DNA from: Desulfobacterales bacterium
Lineage (GTDB): Bacteria > Desulfobacterota > Desulfobacteria > Desulfobacterales > Desulfobacteraceae
Assembly: GCA_022361315.1 (NCBI GenBank)
Contig: JAKSBB010000788.1
Coordinates: 1 to 12,105 of the forward strand
DNA: 12,105 nt
Direction of reading: 5' to 3'
Part shown: piece after piece, positions 1-7,689 of the stretch
Layout of the letters: every line of letters starts with the position of its first letter
How positions within the stretch are numbered: position 1 is the stretch's first letter
Translations under genes and position numbers: made by a program
The notes under the pieces: generated by a model
The model's input: only the letters and a program-made list of their open reading frames with translations
Databases searched by the model: none
Told to the model about the DNA's origin: nothing

Positions 1-1853
1 ATAACGGCAACCGCATATCCCGGCCAAAGAATCATATCAAGGTGGATACCCGCATCGTCCGCCAGTTTAAGTCCAGCAATTCCATTTATATCATCCTGCC
101 GGATTACGGTATCATGGTTATTAATACTGCTGATCCGTCTCTTTTGGCCCTTGATGGAGACCGGTTCGTCAGAGAGGCTGATCTGCGGGATCGGCTGGAT
201 ATCCTCATTCGTCTGGTGGAAGTCTCTTCCCTGGCCTACCTGGGTACCCTCAAGGGGAAAAAGGGCGCGGAATTGCTGTGGCGCAAGGAGGCCCACCTGC
301 GCAGAGCCTATGCTGATCTGGCCGACAAAGAGAAAAAATTCCGGGATCTTTATGAAAATGCCCCCATTGCCTATTTTTCCATGGATGAGTCAGGGGTTAT
401 TTTCCAATGTAACCGCCAGGCGGAAACCCTGTCCGGCTTTTCCAGGGATGAACTCATCGGGAAAACCACCGGTGCATTGTTTACTGATCCTGAGGTGGCC
501 CGTTCCACATTCCTGGAGATCCGGGAATCTCTGAAAGACGGGAGTCCGGTGAAAGATCTGGAACTCAAGTTGACCCGGCGCAACGGCGAATCCATCTGGG
601 TGAGCCTCTCCATTGACGCCGTCATGGATAAGGGAGGGCAGATCAGGGAGCTGCGGGCGATGGCCCTGGATATCTCCCGGCGGAGAACCCTTGAAAAACA
701 ATTGGTCCACGCCCAGAAAATGGAGGCCATCGGCACCCTGGCCCGGGGTATTGCCCATGATTTTAACAATGTACTTTCACCGGTGTCGGGCTATGCCCAG
801 ATGCTGCTCATGGATGAGGGGAGAAGTTCAGAGGAAACGGATAATATCCGGGTCATTCTGGAATGCACCCGCCATGCCAAGGACCTGGTTAATCAGATCC
901 TGACATTCAGCCGTCAGAAAGAGCACCGGCTGGTTCTGGTCCGGGCCGGTGAAACGGTTCTGGAATCCATGGGACTTCTCCGGTCCTGCCTGCCTTCCTC
1001 CATAGATATCACAACAAAGATCGACCCGGAATGCGGCTATATCATGGCGGATCCGGTTCAACTCCACCAGGTGATCATGAATCTTGCCACCAATGCCTTT
1101 CATGCCATGGCCGACAGGGGCGGCCGCCTTGAGGTGGGGCTGGTGCGGCAGTGTGTTCAAAAGGGCGAGGCGGAGGAGAAGGACATTCCGCCGGGATCCT
1201 ATGTCTGTCTTTCCGTTGGGGATTCAGGACCGGGCATCGACCCGGCCGTACTCCCCAAAATCTTCGAACCTTACTACACCACGAAGAAAGAGGGAAAGGG
1301 CTCCGGTGTCGGGTTGTCCGTGGTCCACGGTGTGGTGGAGGCCCACAGCGGCCATATCCGGGTGACCAGCACATTGGGAGAGGGGACCTGCTTCAGTATC
1401 TATCTGCCGGTGTGCAGAAAGCAGGGGGAAGCCTATACCTATATTGATCAGCCCCAGACGGCAGAGATTGAGACGGGTTCCGAGACCATATTGCTGGTGG
1501 ATGACGATGTAAGGGTCGCCTTTCTTCATACCCGCATACTGGAACGCCTTGGGTATACGGTAAAACGGTTTACCCGGAGCCGGAAGGCTCTGGATGCGTT
1601 CGGTGAATCATCCGCCGACATTGATCTGGTGATCACGGATTATACCATGCCGGAGATGGACGGCCTGGAACTGGCCGCTGAGGTTCGCCGGCTGGATTCC
1701 GGAATACCGGTGCTGGTCTGCACCGGGTTGGGGGATCACATGGAGACCGACGAGGAAACCAGGGATACGGTTGCCGGATTTATCGGCAAACCCGTTGATA
1801 TCCGGCAGATGGCCGCTCTGGTTAGACGGACACTGGACAGCAGTGCACCTTGA
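1..1853 (+). CDS. PAS-domain hybrid sensor histidine kinase with C-terminal receiver (5' partial)
   Basis: A sensor kinase that should autophosphorylate on His and pass the phosphate to its own receiver Asp. The frame is open to the window's first base. A GTG at 42 is possible, but no Shine-Dalgarno precedes it, so the gene probably starts upstream. Numbered from that GTG: residues 1-95 are an unassigned region ending in a charged helix; 98-215 is a PAS domain (ENAPIAYFSMDESG); the HisKA H-box GTLARGIAHDFNN has phospho-acceptor H239. The HATPase domain shows the N-box (N347, N351), G1 DSGPGI (394-399), F-box IFEPYYTTK (407-415) and G2 GKGSGVGLS (418-426). A REC domain covers about 480-600, with D487/D488, phospho-acceptor D533, T561 and K583 all present, so it should be active. 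No transmembrane segment is visible in the part shown. The gene ends 8 bases from the convergent pyrC. The ligand and downstream partner are unknown. Confidence 0.93.
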   Translation, partial: NGNRISRPKNHIKVDTRIVRQFKSSNSIYIILPDYGIMVINTADPSLLALDGDRFVREADLRDRLDILIRLVEVSSLAYLGTLKGKKGAELLWRKEAHLRRAYADLADKEKKFRDLYENAPIAYFSMDESGVIFQCNRQAETLSGFSRDELIGKTTGALFTDPEVARSTFLEIRESLKDGSPVKDLELKLTRRNGESIWVSLSIDAVMDKGGQIRELRAMALDISRRRTLEKQLVHAQKMEAIGTLARGIAHDFNNVLSPVSGYAQMLLMDEGRSSEETDNIRVILECTRHAKDLVNQILTFSRQKEHRLVLVRAGETVLESMGLLRSCLPSSIDITTKIDPECGYIMADPVQLHQVIMNLATNAFHAMADRGGRLEVGLVRQCVQKGEAEEKDIPPGSYVCLSVGDSGPGIDPAVLPKIFEPYYTTKKEGKGSGVGLSVVHGVVEAHSGHIRVTSTLGEGTCFSIYLPVCRKQGEAYTYIDQPQTAEIETGSETILLVDDDVRVAFLHTRILERLGYTVKRFTRSRKALDAFGESSADIDLVITDYTMPEMDGLELAAEVRRLDSGIPVLVCTGLGDHMETDEETRDTVAGFIGKPVDIRQMAALVRRTLDSSAP

Positions 1854-1861
1854 ACGCAGTT

Positions 1862-2905
1862 TTAAACTTGATTCACCACCGTCCAGGAAACGGAACCACC
1901 GGCCCTGAAAGGAACGATCACATCATCTCCAATGGTAAATGAATCCGGGATCGGCGTATCTGCCTTCCGCAGTGTTATTGTACCTTCATTCCGTGGGATG
2001 CCGTAGAAGTCAGCACCGAAATGGCTGGCAAACCCTTCTAATTTATCAAGCGCGCCAGCCATTTCAAAAACTTCCGCATACAACGGAAGAGAAGAAAAGG
2101 CCGTGTAGATCCCCGCGCATCCGCAGGCGCACTCTTTCGTTCCTTTTGCGTGGGGCGCACTATCCGTACCCAGAAAGAATTTTTTGTTGCCACTGGTTGC
2201 GGCATCGACGAGGGCCTGCCTGTGACCTTCCCTTTTCAGTATGGGTAAACAATAGTGATGGGGATTGATTCCGCCGTGGAATATGGCATTTCTGTTTAAC
2301 AGCAGGTGATGGGGGGTGATGGTAGCACCAAGATGATCATCTGCATCCAGAACATACTGCACCGCTTCCTTGGTTGTAATATGCTCCATCACCACTTTAA
2401 GATCTGGCACTCTTTCACGGATCGGCGTCAGAATATCTTCAATGAACCGTGCCTCTCTGTCAAAAATATCAATGGCTTCATCTGTGACTTCCCCGTGGAT
2501 GAGAAGTGGCATACCTATTTCTGCCATTGTTTCAAGAACGCCTTGAATACCATCGTAATCGGTGACACCGAAATCAGAATTTGTCGTCGCGCCGGCAGGA
2601 TAGAGTTTCACCGCCTTGACCAGGCCCGATTCATAGGCGTCTTTTACATCCCGGCTTGTCAGGTTTTGTGTGAAATACAGACTCATCAGCGGATTAAACG
2701 TCGAATCAGAGGGAAGGGCTTCCAGAATCTCATCTCTATAGGCCACAGCTGACGCCAATGTGACGATCGGCGGCTTGAGATTCGGCATGATCAGTGCTGC
2801 CCCGTATTCTTTGGCGGTGTGGGGCATTACTGCTTTTAGTATCTCCCCATTTCTCACATGGAGGTGAAAATCGACAGGTGTTGTTATCGTTATGGATTGC
2901 GGCAT
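1862..2905 (-). CDS. pyrC: Dihydroorotase, class II (E. coli PyrC type)
   Basis: A zinc amidohydrolase that interconverts N-carbamoyl-L-aspartate and L-dihydroorotate, the third step of pyrimidine synthesis, in the cytoplasm. At 347 residues it matches the E. coli-type enzyme along its whole length. The metal ligands are visible: H14 and H16 in DFHLHVRNG, the carbamylated lysine K100 in [14 protein letters not shown]137 in LIHGEVT, H175 in MEHITTK and catalytic D248 in [11 protein letters not shown], followed by the CACGCAG segment. The ATG at 2905 is preceded by an AAGGA-type ribosome binding site. The gene begins 18 bases after the LysR stop codon on the same strand, so the two are probably co-transcribed; it is not next to pyrB or other pyrimidine genes. 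It may be the housekeeping enzyme or, given its regulator and the divergent catabolic-looking genes, a dedicated hydrolase for a related cyclic ureide. The family is certain; the physiological role is less so. Confidence 0.95.
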   Translation of the reverse strand: MPQSITITTPVDFHLHVRNGEILKAVMPHTAKEYGAALIMPNLKPPIVTLASAVAYRDEILEALPSDSTFNPLMSLYFTQNLTSRDVKDAYESGLVKAVKLYPAGATTNSDFGVTDYDGIQGVLETMAEIGMPLLIHGEVTDEAIDIFDREARFIEDILTPIRERVPDLKVVMEHITTKEAVQYVLDADDHLGATITPHHLLLNRNAIFHGGINPHHYCLPILKREGHRQALVDAATSGNKKFFLGTDSAPHAKGTKECACGCAGIYTAFSSLPLYAEVFEMAGALDKLEGFASHFGADFYGIPRNEGTITLRKADTPIPDSFTIGDDVIVPFRAGGSVSWTVVNQV

Positions 2906-2923
2906 TCTTTGTTCCTTCAGTCC

Positions 2924-3778
2924 TTATAAAGGATTTTCTTTCAGGTAACTATCCGTAAAACGGATGAAATGATCTAAAAAGGTGGATAAATTCTGGTTTC
3001 TTTTTATCATCAGAAAGTCCAGTGCATAGGGCTTCAAATCTTCGATCTCAATTACCTTTAATCTTTTTTCTTCACCCCTTAAAGCCGATTTCAGAGAAAA
3101 CCCGTATCGACCGTTTTCTAACATGCTCTCAAAGGATTCGTATATCTGGTCAAAGTATAGGCTGTATTCCAGGGGGACACCCAGGTAGGTTTCAAAATGT
3201 TCCCCCAGATCCGTGTGTACCAGGCTGAACTGATTCAACTCTTCTTTTTTTATCCGGTCAGGTCCGTCAACCGGGCCGAGAAAAACAATATGGTCTTTTA
3301 TCTCATGGACAATATCATAGAGCATGGACTTTGGCGCATAGGTGACAAATGCGACATCAATCTGATTTTCCTGGATCAACCGTAAAAGACTGTCTGAATG
3401 ATCGATGGTAACATTGATGGACACCTGTTTAAACGTATCTAGGAAACCCGAGATCGCAGGTTTCAGCCTTGCCTTTAAAAACGCATGGGTGGTACCAATC
3501 CTGATGGATTCCGATATGTTCTGAACAGAGAGTGCTGCCAATGCTTTTTGCTCGAGCCGTACCACCTCAATGGCGTAAGGCAGCAGTGTCGAACCGAAGG
3601 GGGTGAGCATGACTGATTTGTTTGACCTGTGGAATAAGGGTTTGCTGTAATAGCGTTCCAGTTCTTTTATCCGGTTAGACACCGTGGATTGTACCAGGTT
3701 CAGTTTTTTCGCTGTCACTGAGAAATTCAAGGATTTTGATAGTTCAATAAATGTCAGGTATTGGTCTGTGTGCATCAT
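2924..3778 (-). CDS. LysR-family transcriptional regulator
   Basis: A DNA-binding regulator of the LysR family, 284 residues and so slightly short of the usual 290-310. The N-terminal winged helix-turn-helix spans about residues 4-63 (FIELSKSLNFSVTAKKLNLV, then STVSNRIKELE and PLFHRSNKSVMLTPFG), with a linker helix at 65-85. Residues 92-280 form the periplasmic-binding-protein-like effector domain (SIRIGTTHAF, IDVAFVTYAP). Two adjacent ATG codons lie at 3778 and 3775; no strong ribosome binding site is visible before either. It is transcribed away from the PLP enzyme gene at 3871 across 92 bases, the classical arrangement in which a LysR protein controls the divergent operon and itself, and it reads into pyrC. 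The effector is unknown; a pyrimidine or ureide intermediate is an inference from the neighbours only. The gene is visibly more AT-rich than the genes flanking the block. Confidence 0.93.
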   Translation of the reverse strand: MMHTDQYLTFIELSKSLNFSVTAKKLNLVQSTVSNRIKELERYYSKPLFHRSNKSVMLTPFGSTLLPYAIEVVRLEQKALAALSVQNISESIRIGTTHAFLKARLKPAISGFLDTFKQVSINVTIDHSDSLLRLIQENQIDVAFVTYAPKSMLYDIVHEIKDHIVFLGPVDGPDRIKKEELNQFSLVHTDLGEHFETYLGVPLEYSLYFDQIYESFESMLENGRYGFSLKSALRGEEKRLKVIEIEDLKPYALDFLMIKRNQNLSTFLDHFIRFTDSYLKENPL

Positions 3779-3870
3779 TATCCATCGAAAATTAACATCA
3801 TAACAATCAATTTAATTCGTTATACAAATAATAAGTATCATTTTATGATGGATTCAGAAAGGAGAATTTC
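3779..3870. promoter_or_regulatory. Divergent LysR-type control region
   Basis: A 92-base AT-rich gap between divergent starts. It holds overlapping imperfect dyads that suit LysR binding: ATAAC..GTTAT (3800-3823), TTAT-N7-ATAA (3820-3834, which fits the T-N11-A rule) and ATAC-N9-GTAT (3822-3838). A plus-strand promoter candidate is TATACA (3821-3826), a 17-base spacer, then TATGAT (3844-3849), which would place the start just before the AAGGAG ribosome binding site at 3859-3864. That -35 lies inside the dyads, as expected for LysR activation. The AT-rich sequence makes chance dyads likely, so the exact sites are tentative. Confidence 0.5.
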
Positions 3871-4896
3871 ATGTATCAATGTATCAAATGCAGGAAAGAA
3901 TATGACCAGGTCTCTACCACAGGTTGTCCGGAATGCCTTAGATCAGGATATCCTTCAAGTATTAAACGGATTGAGCCGGGCCTGATGTTCGGCCGCAACC
4001 TTCTGGGTGAACACAACACGCCATGTGTGTTAAATGAAAAACTTACAGGGCATTTCAATGTGTCGGGAATCTATTTTAAAAATGAGTTCCAGAATCCCAC
4101 CGGATCCCATAAAGATCGGATGAGTTCCGAGTTCGTGCAATATGCAGCATCGGTTCACGCCAAAGGGGTGGTCATCGCTTCAAGCGGGAATGCCGGGATT
4201 TCATTGGCAATGTATGCCAATTACATGAATATTCCCAGTGTTGTCATCACCGACGAACAGGTGACCCGGCCTTTTAAAACGGCTTTACGGGCAATTGATG
4301 TAGATCATGTGGCTGTAAAACAGAGTTCCGATAGATGGCCCCTCTTAAAAACGTATGTGGACCGCGGATATCTTCCGGCCACGAACTACGTGACTCCTCC
4401 TGTCGGAAGCCACCCCGCCGGGGTGACCGGATACAGAAAAATCGCCCATGAACTGGCTGATGTCTGTCCGACCCATGTCATCGTTCCGGTTTCCAGGGGA
4501 GATTTGTTGTACGGGATTTATGACGGGTTTTCAGAGTTGGATATCCCCATGCCCAAGTTCATTGCCATTGAACCGTTCCGCAGACTGGAAAAGGTGCTCG
4601 ATGGGGCCGAATACACGGCGACCTTTAAGGGGGATGATTCCCGATTACAGTCCATCGGAGGAAACACCGTGACCTATCAGTCTCTAAAAGCAATTCAGGA
4701 CAGCGGGGGCCGTGTCATTTCCTTGGCATATTCATCAGATGTCAAAGCCTGCTCAGAATATGGTATGTACCTTGAAGCCTCCTCCAGCCTGATTCTCCGG
4801 GCGCTTGAAAAAATGAGGCCTGAATTAAATCAAGCCTCCCGTATCGTATCGATCGTCACTTCCCACGGATTTAAAAATGAGGTCTCCGATGAATAA
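3871..4896 (+). CDS. Threonine-synthase-like PLP-dependent enzyme (fold type II)
   Basis: A 341-residue PLP enzyme of the tryptophan-synthase-beta / threonine-synthase fold. The N-terminus has a small CxxC..CxxC zinc-ribbon-like motif (C4, C7, C19, C22), seen in several threonine-synthase-type proteins. The PLP Schiff-base lysine is K81 in NPTGSHKDRM, the SSGNAG loop is at 104-109, and the C-terminal SHGFK (331-335) resembles the TGHGLK segment of threonine synthases. The glycine-rich phosphate loop is unusual: PVSRGDLLYG (206-215) replaces the normal Gly-rich sequence. The ATG at 3871 has a good AAGGAG site. Its 3' end overlaps the isochorismatase-family gene, so the two are translationally coupled. 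It may be a true threonine synthase, but the context and altered loop favour a paralogue (beta-replacement or elimination on another amino acid; cysteate-synthase-like enzymes are one example). The substrate is unassigned. Confidence 0.88.
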   Translation: MYQCIKCRKEYDQVSTTGCPECLRSGYPSSIKRIEPGLMFGRNLLGEHNTPCVLNEKLTGHFNVSGIYFKNEFQNPTGSHKDRMSSEFVQYAASVHAKGVVIASSGNAGISLAMYANYMNIPSVVITDEQVTRPFKTALRAIDVDHVAVKQSSDRWPLLKTYVDRGYLPATNYVTPPVGSHPAGVTGYRKIAHELADVCPTHVIVPVSRGDLLYGIYDGFSELDIPMPKFIAIEPFRRLEKVLDGAEYTATFKGDDSRLQSIGGNTVTYQSLKAIQDSGGRVISLAYSSDVKACSEYGMYLEASSSLILRALEKMRPELNQASRIVSIVTSHGFKNEVSDE

Positions 4897-5386
4897 AGCC
4901 CTGATCGTTTTAGATGTCCAGCAAGGTGTTTTCAAAGAAGATATCCACAATAAAGCCAAGGTCATACAAACCATCAATACCCTGATTGACCGATGCCGCT
5001 TAAAAGACGTGCCTGTCATTTTTATCCAGCATGAAGATGAGGATCTCAAAGCAGGTGAACCTGATTTTGAGATTTGCCCTGAACTTCATCGTCTGGAAAC
5101 AGACTGCCATATCACAAAAACGAAATGGGATGCATTTTACCGGACACCACTGGATGCATATTTGAAAGCCCGTTCCATAACACAGCTCTATATTGTTGGT
5201 GCCCAGACAGAATATTGTATGGATACCACCATCCGGTGCGGGTTCTCACTGGGATATAAATTTTTCTTTTTCACTGACGGGCATACCACCTTTGACAACA
5301 CGATTCCGGCCGGGCAAATTATTATGCATCATCAAAAGATCTGGGATCAGAGGTTTGGAAATCTAATGGATATTGATCTCATTTAA
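4889..5386 (+). CDS. Isochorismatase-family cysteine hydrolase
   Basis: A small cytosolic hydrolase of the isochorismatase-like superfamily, which includes nicotinamidases, N-carbamoylsarcosine amidase and ureidoacrylate hydrolase. I chose the ATG at 4889 (MNKALIVLDVQQG), which has a GAGG ribosome binding site just upstream; an in-frame ATG at 4877 would add four residues. Counting from 4889, the catalytic triad is D9 (LDVQQG), K77 (ITKTKWDAF) and nucleophile C110 (GAQTEYCMDTT), all in place. At 165 residues it is compact for the family, with no room for an accessory domain. It overlaps the end of the PLP enzyme gene by 8 bases, so the pair should be made in step. Its partner dihydroorotase makes an N-carbamoyl or amide substrate attractive, but the sequence does not fix the substrate. 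The gene is AT-rich compared with those outside the block. Confidence 0.9.
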   Translation: MNKALIVLDVQQGVFKEDIHNKAKVIQTINTLIDRCRLKDVPVIFIQHEDEDLKAGEPDFEICPELHRLETDCHITKTKWDAFYRTPLDAYLKARSITQLYIVGAQTEYCMDTTIRCGFSLGYKFFFFTDGHTTFDNTIPAGQIIMHHQKIWDQRFGNLMDIDLI

Positions 5387-5450
5387 TAATGAGAATCAAT
5401 ACCTGACTGATGAGTTAATCGCCCTGGCTTGGATCTATGATTATCAAACA

Positions 5451-5487
5451 CCATCGGCCATAGTGGGGAATCCACTAGGGCCGATGG
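5451..5487. terminator. Strong hairpin, likely bidirectional terminator
   Basis: CCATCGGCC (5451-5459) pairs perfectly with GGCCGATGG (5479-5487), and inside it TAGTGG (5461-5466) pairs with CCACTA (5472-5477), giving 15 base pairs with one A/G mismatch and a five-base loop. It sits between two convergent genes, 64 bases after the hydrolase stop and 25 bases beyond the aminotransferase stop. Neither side has a good run of T, so intrinsic termination may be inefficient; its position still favours a transcript-end role. Confidence 0.6.
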
Positions 5488-5512
5488 CTTTAAAGCATTG
5501 GGATACGGAGCA

Positions 5513-6673
5513 CTATCTGTTCAGAAAGGTCGCGATCTCCTCAACGGCTGCCAGCGTGGCATCCACATGGCTGTCATTATTGAAGGGGCCGAATCCCATA
5601 CGGACCGTGCCGTATGCGTCGGTGCCCAGCTGTTCGTGGACCATGGGGGCGCATTGCAGGCCCGTGCGGCAGGCAATGTTGTAATCACCGTCCAGAAGGG
5701 TGCCGACATTGAGTGCCTCCTGCCCAAGGATGTTGAAACTGAGTACCCCGATGTGGCCGGAGAGATCATCTGCGCAGTAACAGACCACATCGTCTATGGC
5801 GGACAGACCGTCCCGCAGTTTTTGGGTGAGGGCCATTTCATGGGTGTGAATTTTTTCCATTCCCTGATTCTCAAGCCATTGAACCCCGGCAAAGAGGCCG
5901 GCGATACCCACCGTGTTCATGGTGCCGTACTCCAGGCGGTAAGGATACTCTTCAAGATGGTGGCGCTGGGCGGATTTAACCCCGGTGCCGCCGGCCCGGG
6001 TATGGCGGATGTCGATGCCTTCCCCCACATAGAGGCCGCCGATGCCTGTGGGGCCCAGCAAGGATTTGTGCCCGGTGAATGCAATGATATCGATGTTCAT
6101 TTCCTGAATGTCGATGGCCACTTTTCCCGCGGTCTGTGAGGCGTCCACCAGAAAGGGCACCCCCTTCTCCCTGCAGATCTGCCCGATGTCTTTCACCGGC
6201 TGGACCGTGCCGATGACATTGGATCCGTGGTTTACAATCACCAGGGTGGTGTTGGATTTGAATTTGGACCGGAAATCTTCGGGGGATACAAAGCCTTTCT
6301 CGTCAAAGGGAAGGTAGTCCACCTCAACCCCGTGATACTCGGACAAGTGGTGCAGGGGCCGGAGTACGGCATTGTGTTCCAGGGCGGTGGTGATGACGTG
6401 ATCTCCGGGGTTCACAATACCGTTAATGGCCAGGTTCAGGGCATCGGTGGAATTGGCGGAGAAGACCAGGCGGTTGTGATCCGTACCGTTGAAAAAACGG
6501 GTCATGGCCTTGCGGGTATCCTCTACAATGTTACCGGTTTCAATGGACAGGTCATATCCGGACCGGCCGGGACTGACCCCGTTGTTGCGGTAGAAATCGT
6601 TCATGAAACCGTAAACCGATTCCGGTTTGGGAAATGAGGTGGCGCCGTTGTCCAGGTAAATTAGACTGTCCAT
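5513..6673 (-). CDS. Class V aminotransferase, cysteine-desulfurase-like
   Basis: A 386-residue PLP enzyme of the NifS/SufS-like class V family, closest in pattern to the stand-alone 'cysteine desulfurase family protein' group rather than IscS. Visible features are the N-terminal IYLDNGATSFPKP, H100 in the ALEHNAV segment stacking on PLP, D177 in VDASQTAG, the Schiff-base lysine K203 in FTGHKSLLGPTG, and the loop ACRTGLQCAP with C341 where SufS-type enzymes carry the persulfide cysteine (a second, C335, is nearby). It would release sulfur from cysteine as a protein persulfide, or act as a related lyase such as selenocysteine lyase. The ATG at 6673 has an AAGGAGA site and its own promoter. No scaffold or iron-sulfur assembly genes lie beside it. 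The GntR gene upstream on the same strand is 161 bases away. Confidence 0.9.
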   Translation of the reverse strand: MDSLIYLDNGATSFPKPESVYGFMNDFYRNNGVSPGRSGYDLSIETGNIVEDTRKAMTRFFNGTDHNRLVFSANSTDALNLAINGIVNPGDHVITTALEHNAVLRPLHHLSEYHGVEVDYLPFDEKGFVSPEDFRSKFKSNTTLVIVNHGSNVIGTVQPVKDIGQICREKGVPFLVDASQTAGKVAIDIQEMNIDIIAFTGHKSLLGPTGIGGLYVGEGIDIRHTRAGGTGVKSAQRHHLEEYPYRLEYGTMNTVGIAGLFAGVQWLENQGMEKIHTHEMALTQKLRDGLSAIDDVVCYCADDLSGHIGVLSFNILGQEALNVGTLLDGDYNIACRTGLQCAPMVHEQLGTDAYGTVRMGFGPFNNDSHVDATLAAVEEIATFLNR

Positions 6674-6710
6674 GAAGTCTCCTTAATTTATTTCATATCC
6701 ATAAAGCATT

Positions 6711-6751
6711 TAAAATAAATTCACGATAAATTTATTTTAAATTAATGTCAA
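6711..6751 (-). promoter_or_regulatory. Sigma70-type promoter with palindromic operator
   Basis: Read on the minus strand, a perfect -35 TTGACA (6746-6751), a 17-base spacer and a -10-like TATCGT (6723-6728) lie about 50 bases before the aminotransferase ATG. An 11-base perfect inverted repeat, TAAAATAAATT (6711-6721) and its complement (6729-6739), flanks the -10 hexamer symmetrically. A protein bound there would block polymerase, so this looks like a repressor operator. The binding protein is unknown; the sequence does not resemble the usual TGGTATACCA-like FadR/GntR site. Confidence 0.65.
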
Positions 6752-6834
6752 GTCTTCCGGGTATTTATCATCGGATTTCTATGGACGCACCTGTCCCCAG
6801 TGGTGGGAAATAAATCACGAATTGTGGAGAAAGG

Positions 6835-7467
6835 TTATCTGGTGCCCATAATCTGGGCCACGGAATTGCGGATATGACTGGTGGTGCACTCCCTGATCAG
6901 ATCGGCGTCCCGTTGATCAATGGCATCCATGAGTTCAAGGGTTTCAACGAAAAAATCCTTGTGATCGATCTGGCGGGGAATGGCCAGCCAGAATCTGAGG
7001 TAGTGGCTTAAAATCCGTTCCAGAATCCTTGCCAGGTTGGCATTTTTGGTGATGCTGAAAATAAAGTGGTGGAGATCGAAGTCAAAATCCACGATTTCCT
7101 GGTTGCCGGCATTGGCATCAAAGGTATGGATCTGTTCCCTGAGTTCGTTCAGCCGCCGGGATTCCGCCGGGGTAATACGCTCCATGGCCCAGAGATTGGC
7201 CTGGACTTCCATGACCATGCGGATCTCCGTAATCTCGCGGATGCGTTCAAGACTTAAGGGGGTGACGATGAAATGAGACCCCTGGCGCATGATCCATTCT
7301 TCGGCCTGAAGGGAGATCAACACCTCTTTGATGGGGGTCCGGCTCACCTGGAACTCTTTGGCCAGATCGCTGAGGTTCAATACACTCTCCGGCGCAAGTT
7401 CAAGGTGAATGATTTTTTTTCTCAGCGCTGCGTATATCCGGTCCGGGTCCATCTGGTCTTTTTTCAA
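6835..7467 (-). CDS. GntR-family regulator, FadR (FCD) subfamily
   Basis: A 210-residue transcription regulator. Residues 10-68 are the GntR winged helix (IYAALRKKII, LSDLAKEFQVSRTPIKEVLI); 75-205 is an all-helical FCD ligand-binding domain. Its metal-site residues appear as D129 and H133 (in VDFDFDLHHFI) and H198 (TSHIRN), but the usual third histidine, in the helix before the 'AI..rD' segment, seems to be T176. The open frame begins at a TTG (7467) without a clear ribosome binding site; an in-frame ATG at 7452 would drop five residues and leaves the HTH intact. It is followed on the same strand by the aminotransferase, after 161 bases with a separate promoter. FCD regulators usually sense organic acids or amino-acid derivatives and often control neighbours; the target here is unproven. 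Confidence 0.9.
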   Translation of the reverse strand: MKKDQMDPDRIYAALRKKIIHLELAPESVLNLSDLAKEFQVSRTPIKEVLISLQAEEWIMRQGSHFIVTPLSLERIREITEIRMVMEVQANLWAMERITPAESRRLNELREQIHTFDANAGNQEIVDFDFDLHHFIFSITKNANLARILERILSHYLRFWLAIPRQIDHKDFFVETLELMDAIDQRDADLIRECTTSHIRNSVAQIMGTR

Positions 7468-7478
7468 AGCGGTATTCC

Positions 7479-7508
7479 AGTATAAAAGGGGTTAATTCAG
7501 GTATTCAA
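7479..7508 (-). promoter_or_regulatory. Putative promoter of the GntR gene
   Basis: On the minus strand, TTGAAT (7503-7508), an 18-base spacer and TATACT (7479-7484, five of six consensus bases). The predicted start near 7472 leaves only about five bases before the TTG at 7467, but about 20 before the ATG at 7452, which mildly favours the ATG. A second TTGACA lies further upstream with only a poor -10. The rest of the 222-base gap (7468-7689) shows no gene or strong hairpin. Confidence 0.4.
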
Positions 7509-7689
7509 GTTAGATTCATTTGCCGGTCTTGTCAAGGTCACGGGCGGTAGATTCCGCGCCAGGGAAGGGCGATGACAATTTTTTAGAATTCCGCCGGTTT
7601 TCATCGATACAATCGTTTAGAACCAAAGGGGGAGTGTAGAACCCCATAAACAAAACAGCCGGCAAGGTATTTTGTAACAGGAGGGGAGA

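Noticed and set aside
5373..5684. Plus-strand open frame starting inside the end of the hydrolase gene
   Set aside because: It runs through the hairpin into the antisense of the aminotransferase, with no ribosome binding site or domain.
5498..6139. 213-codon plus-strand open frame opposite the class V aminotransferase
   Set aside because: It is antisense to a gene with complete active-site motifs, has low-complexity composition and no recognisable domain.
6790..6815. CCCA/TGGG stem after the GntR gene as a terminator
   Set aside because: A four-base-pair stem without a proper T run is indistinguishable from chance.
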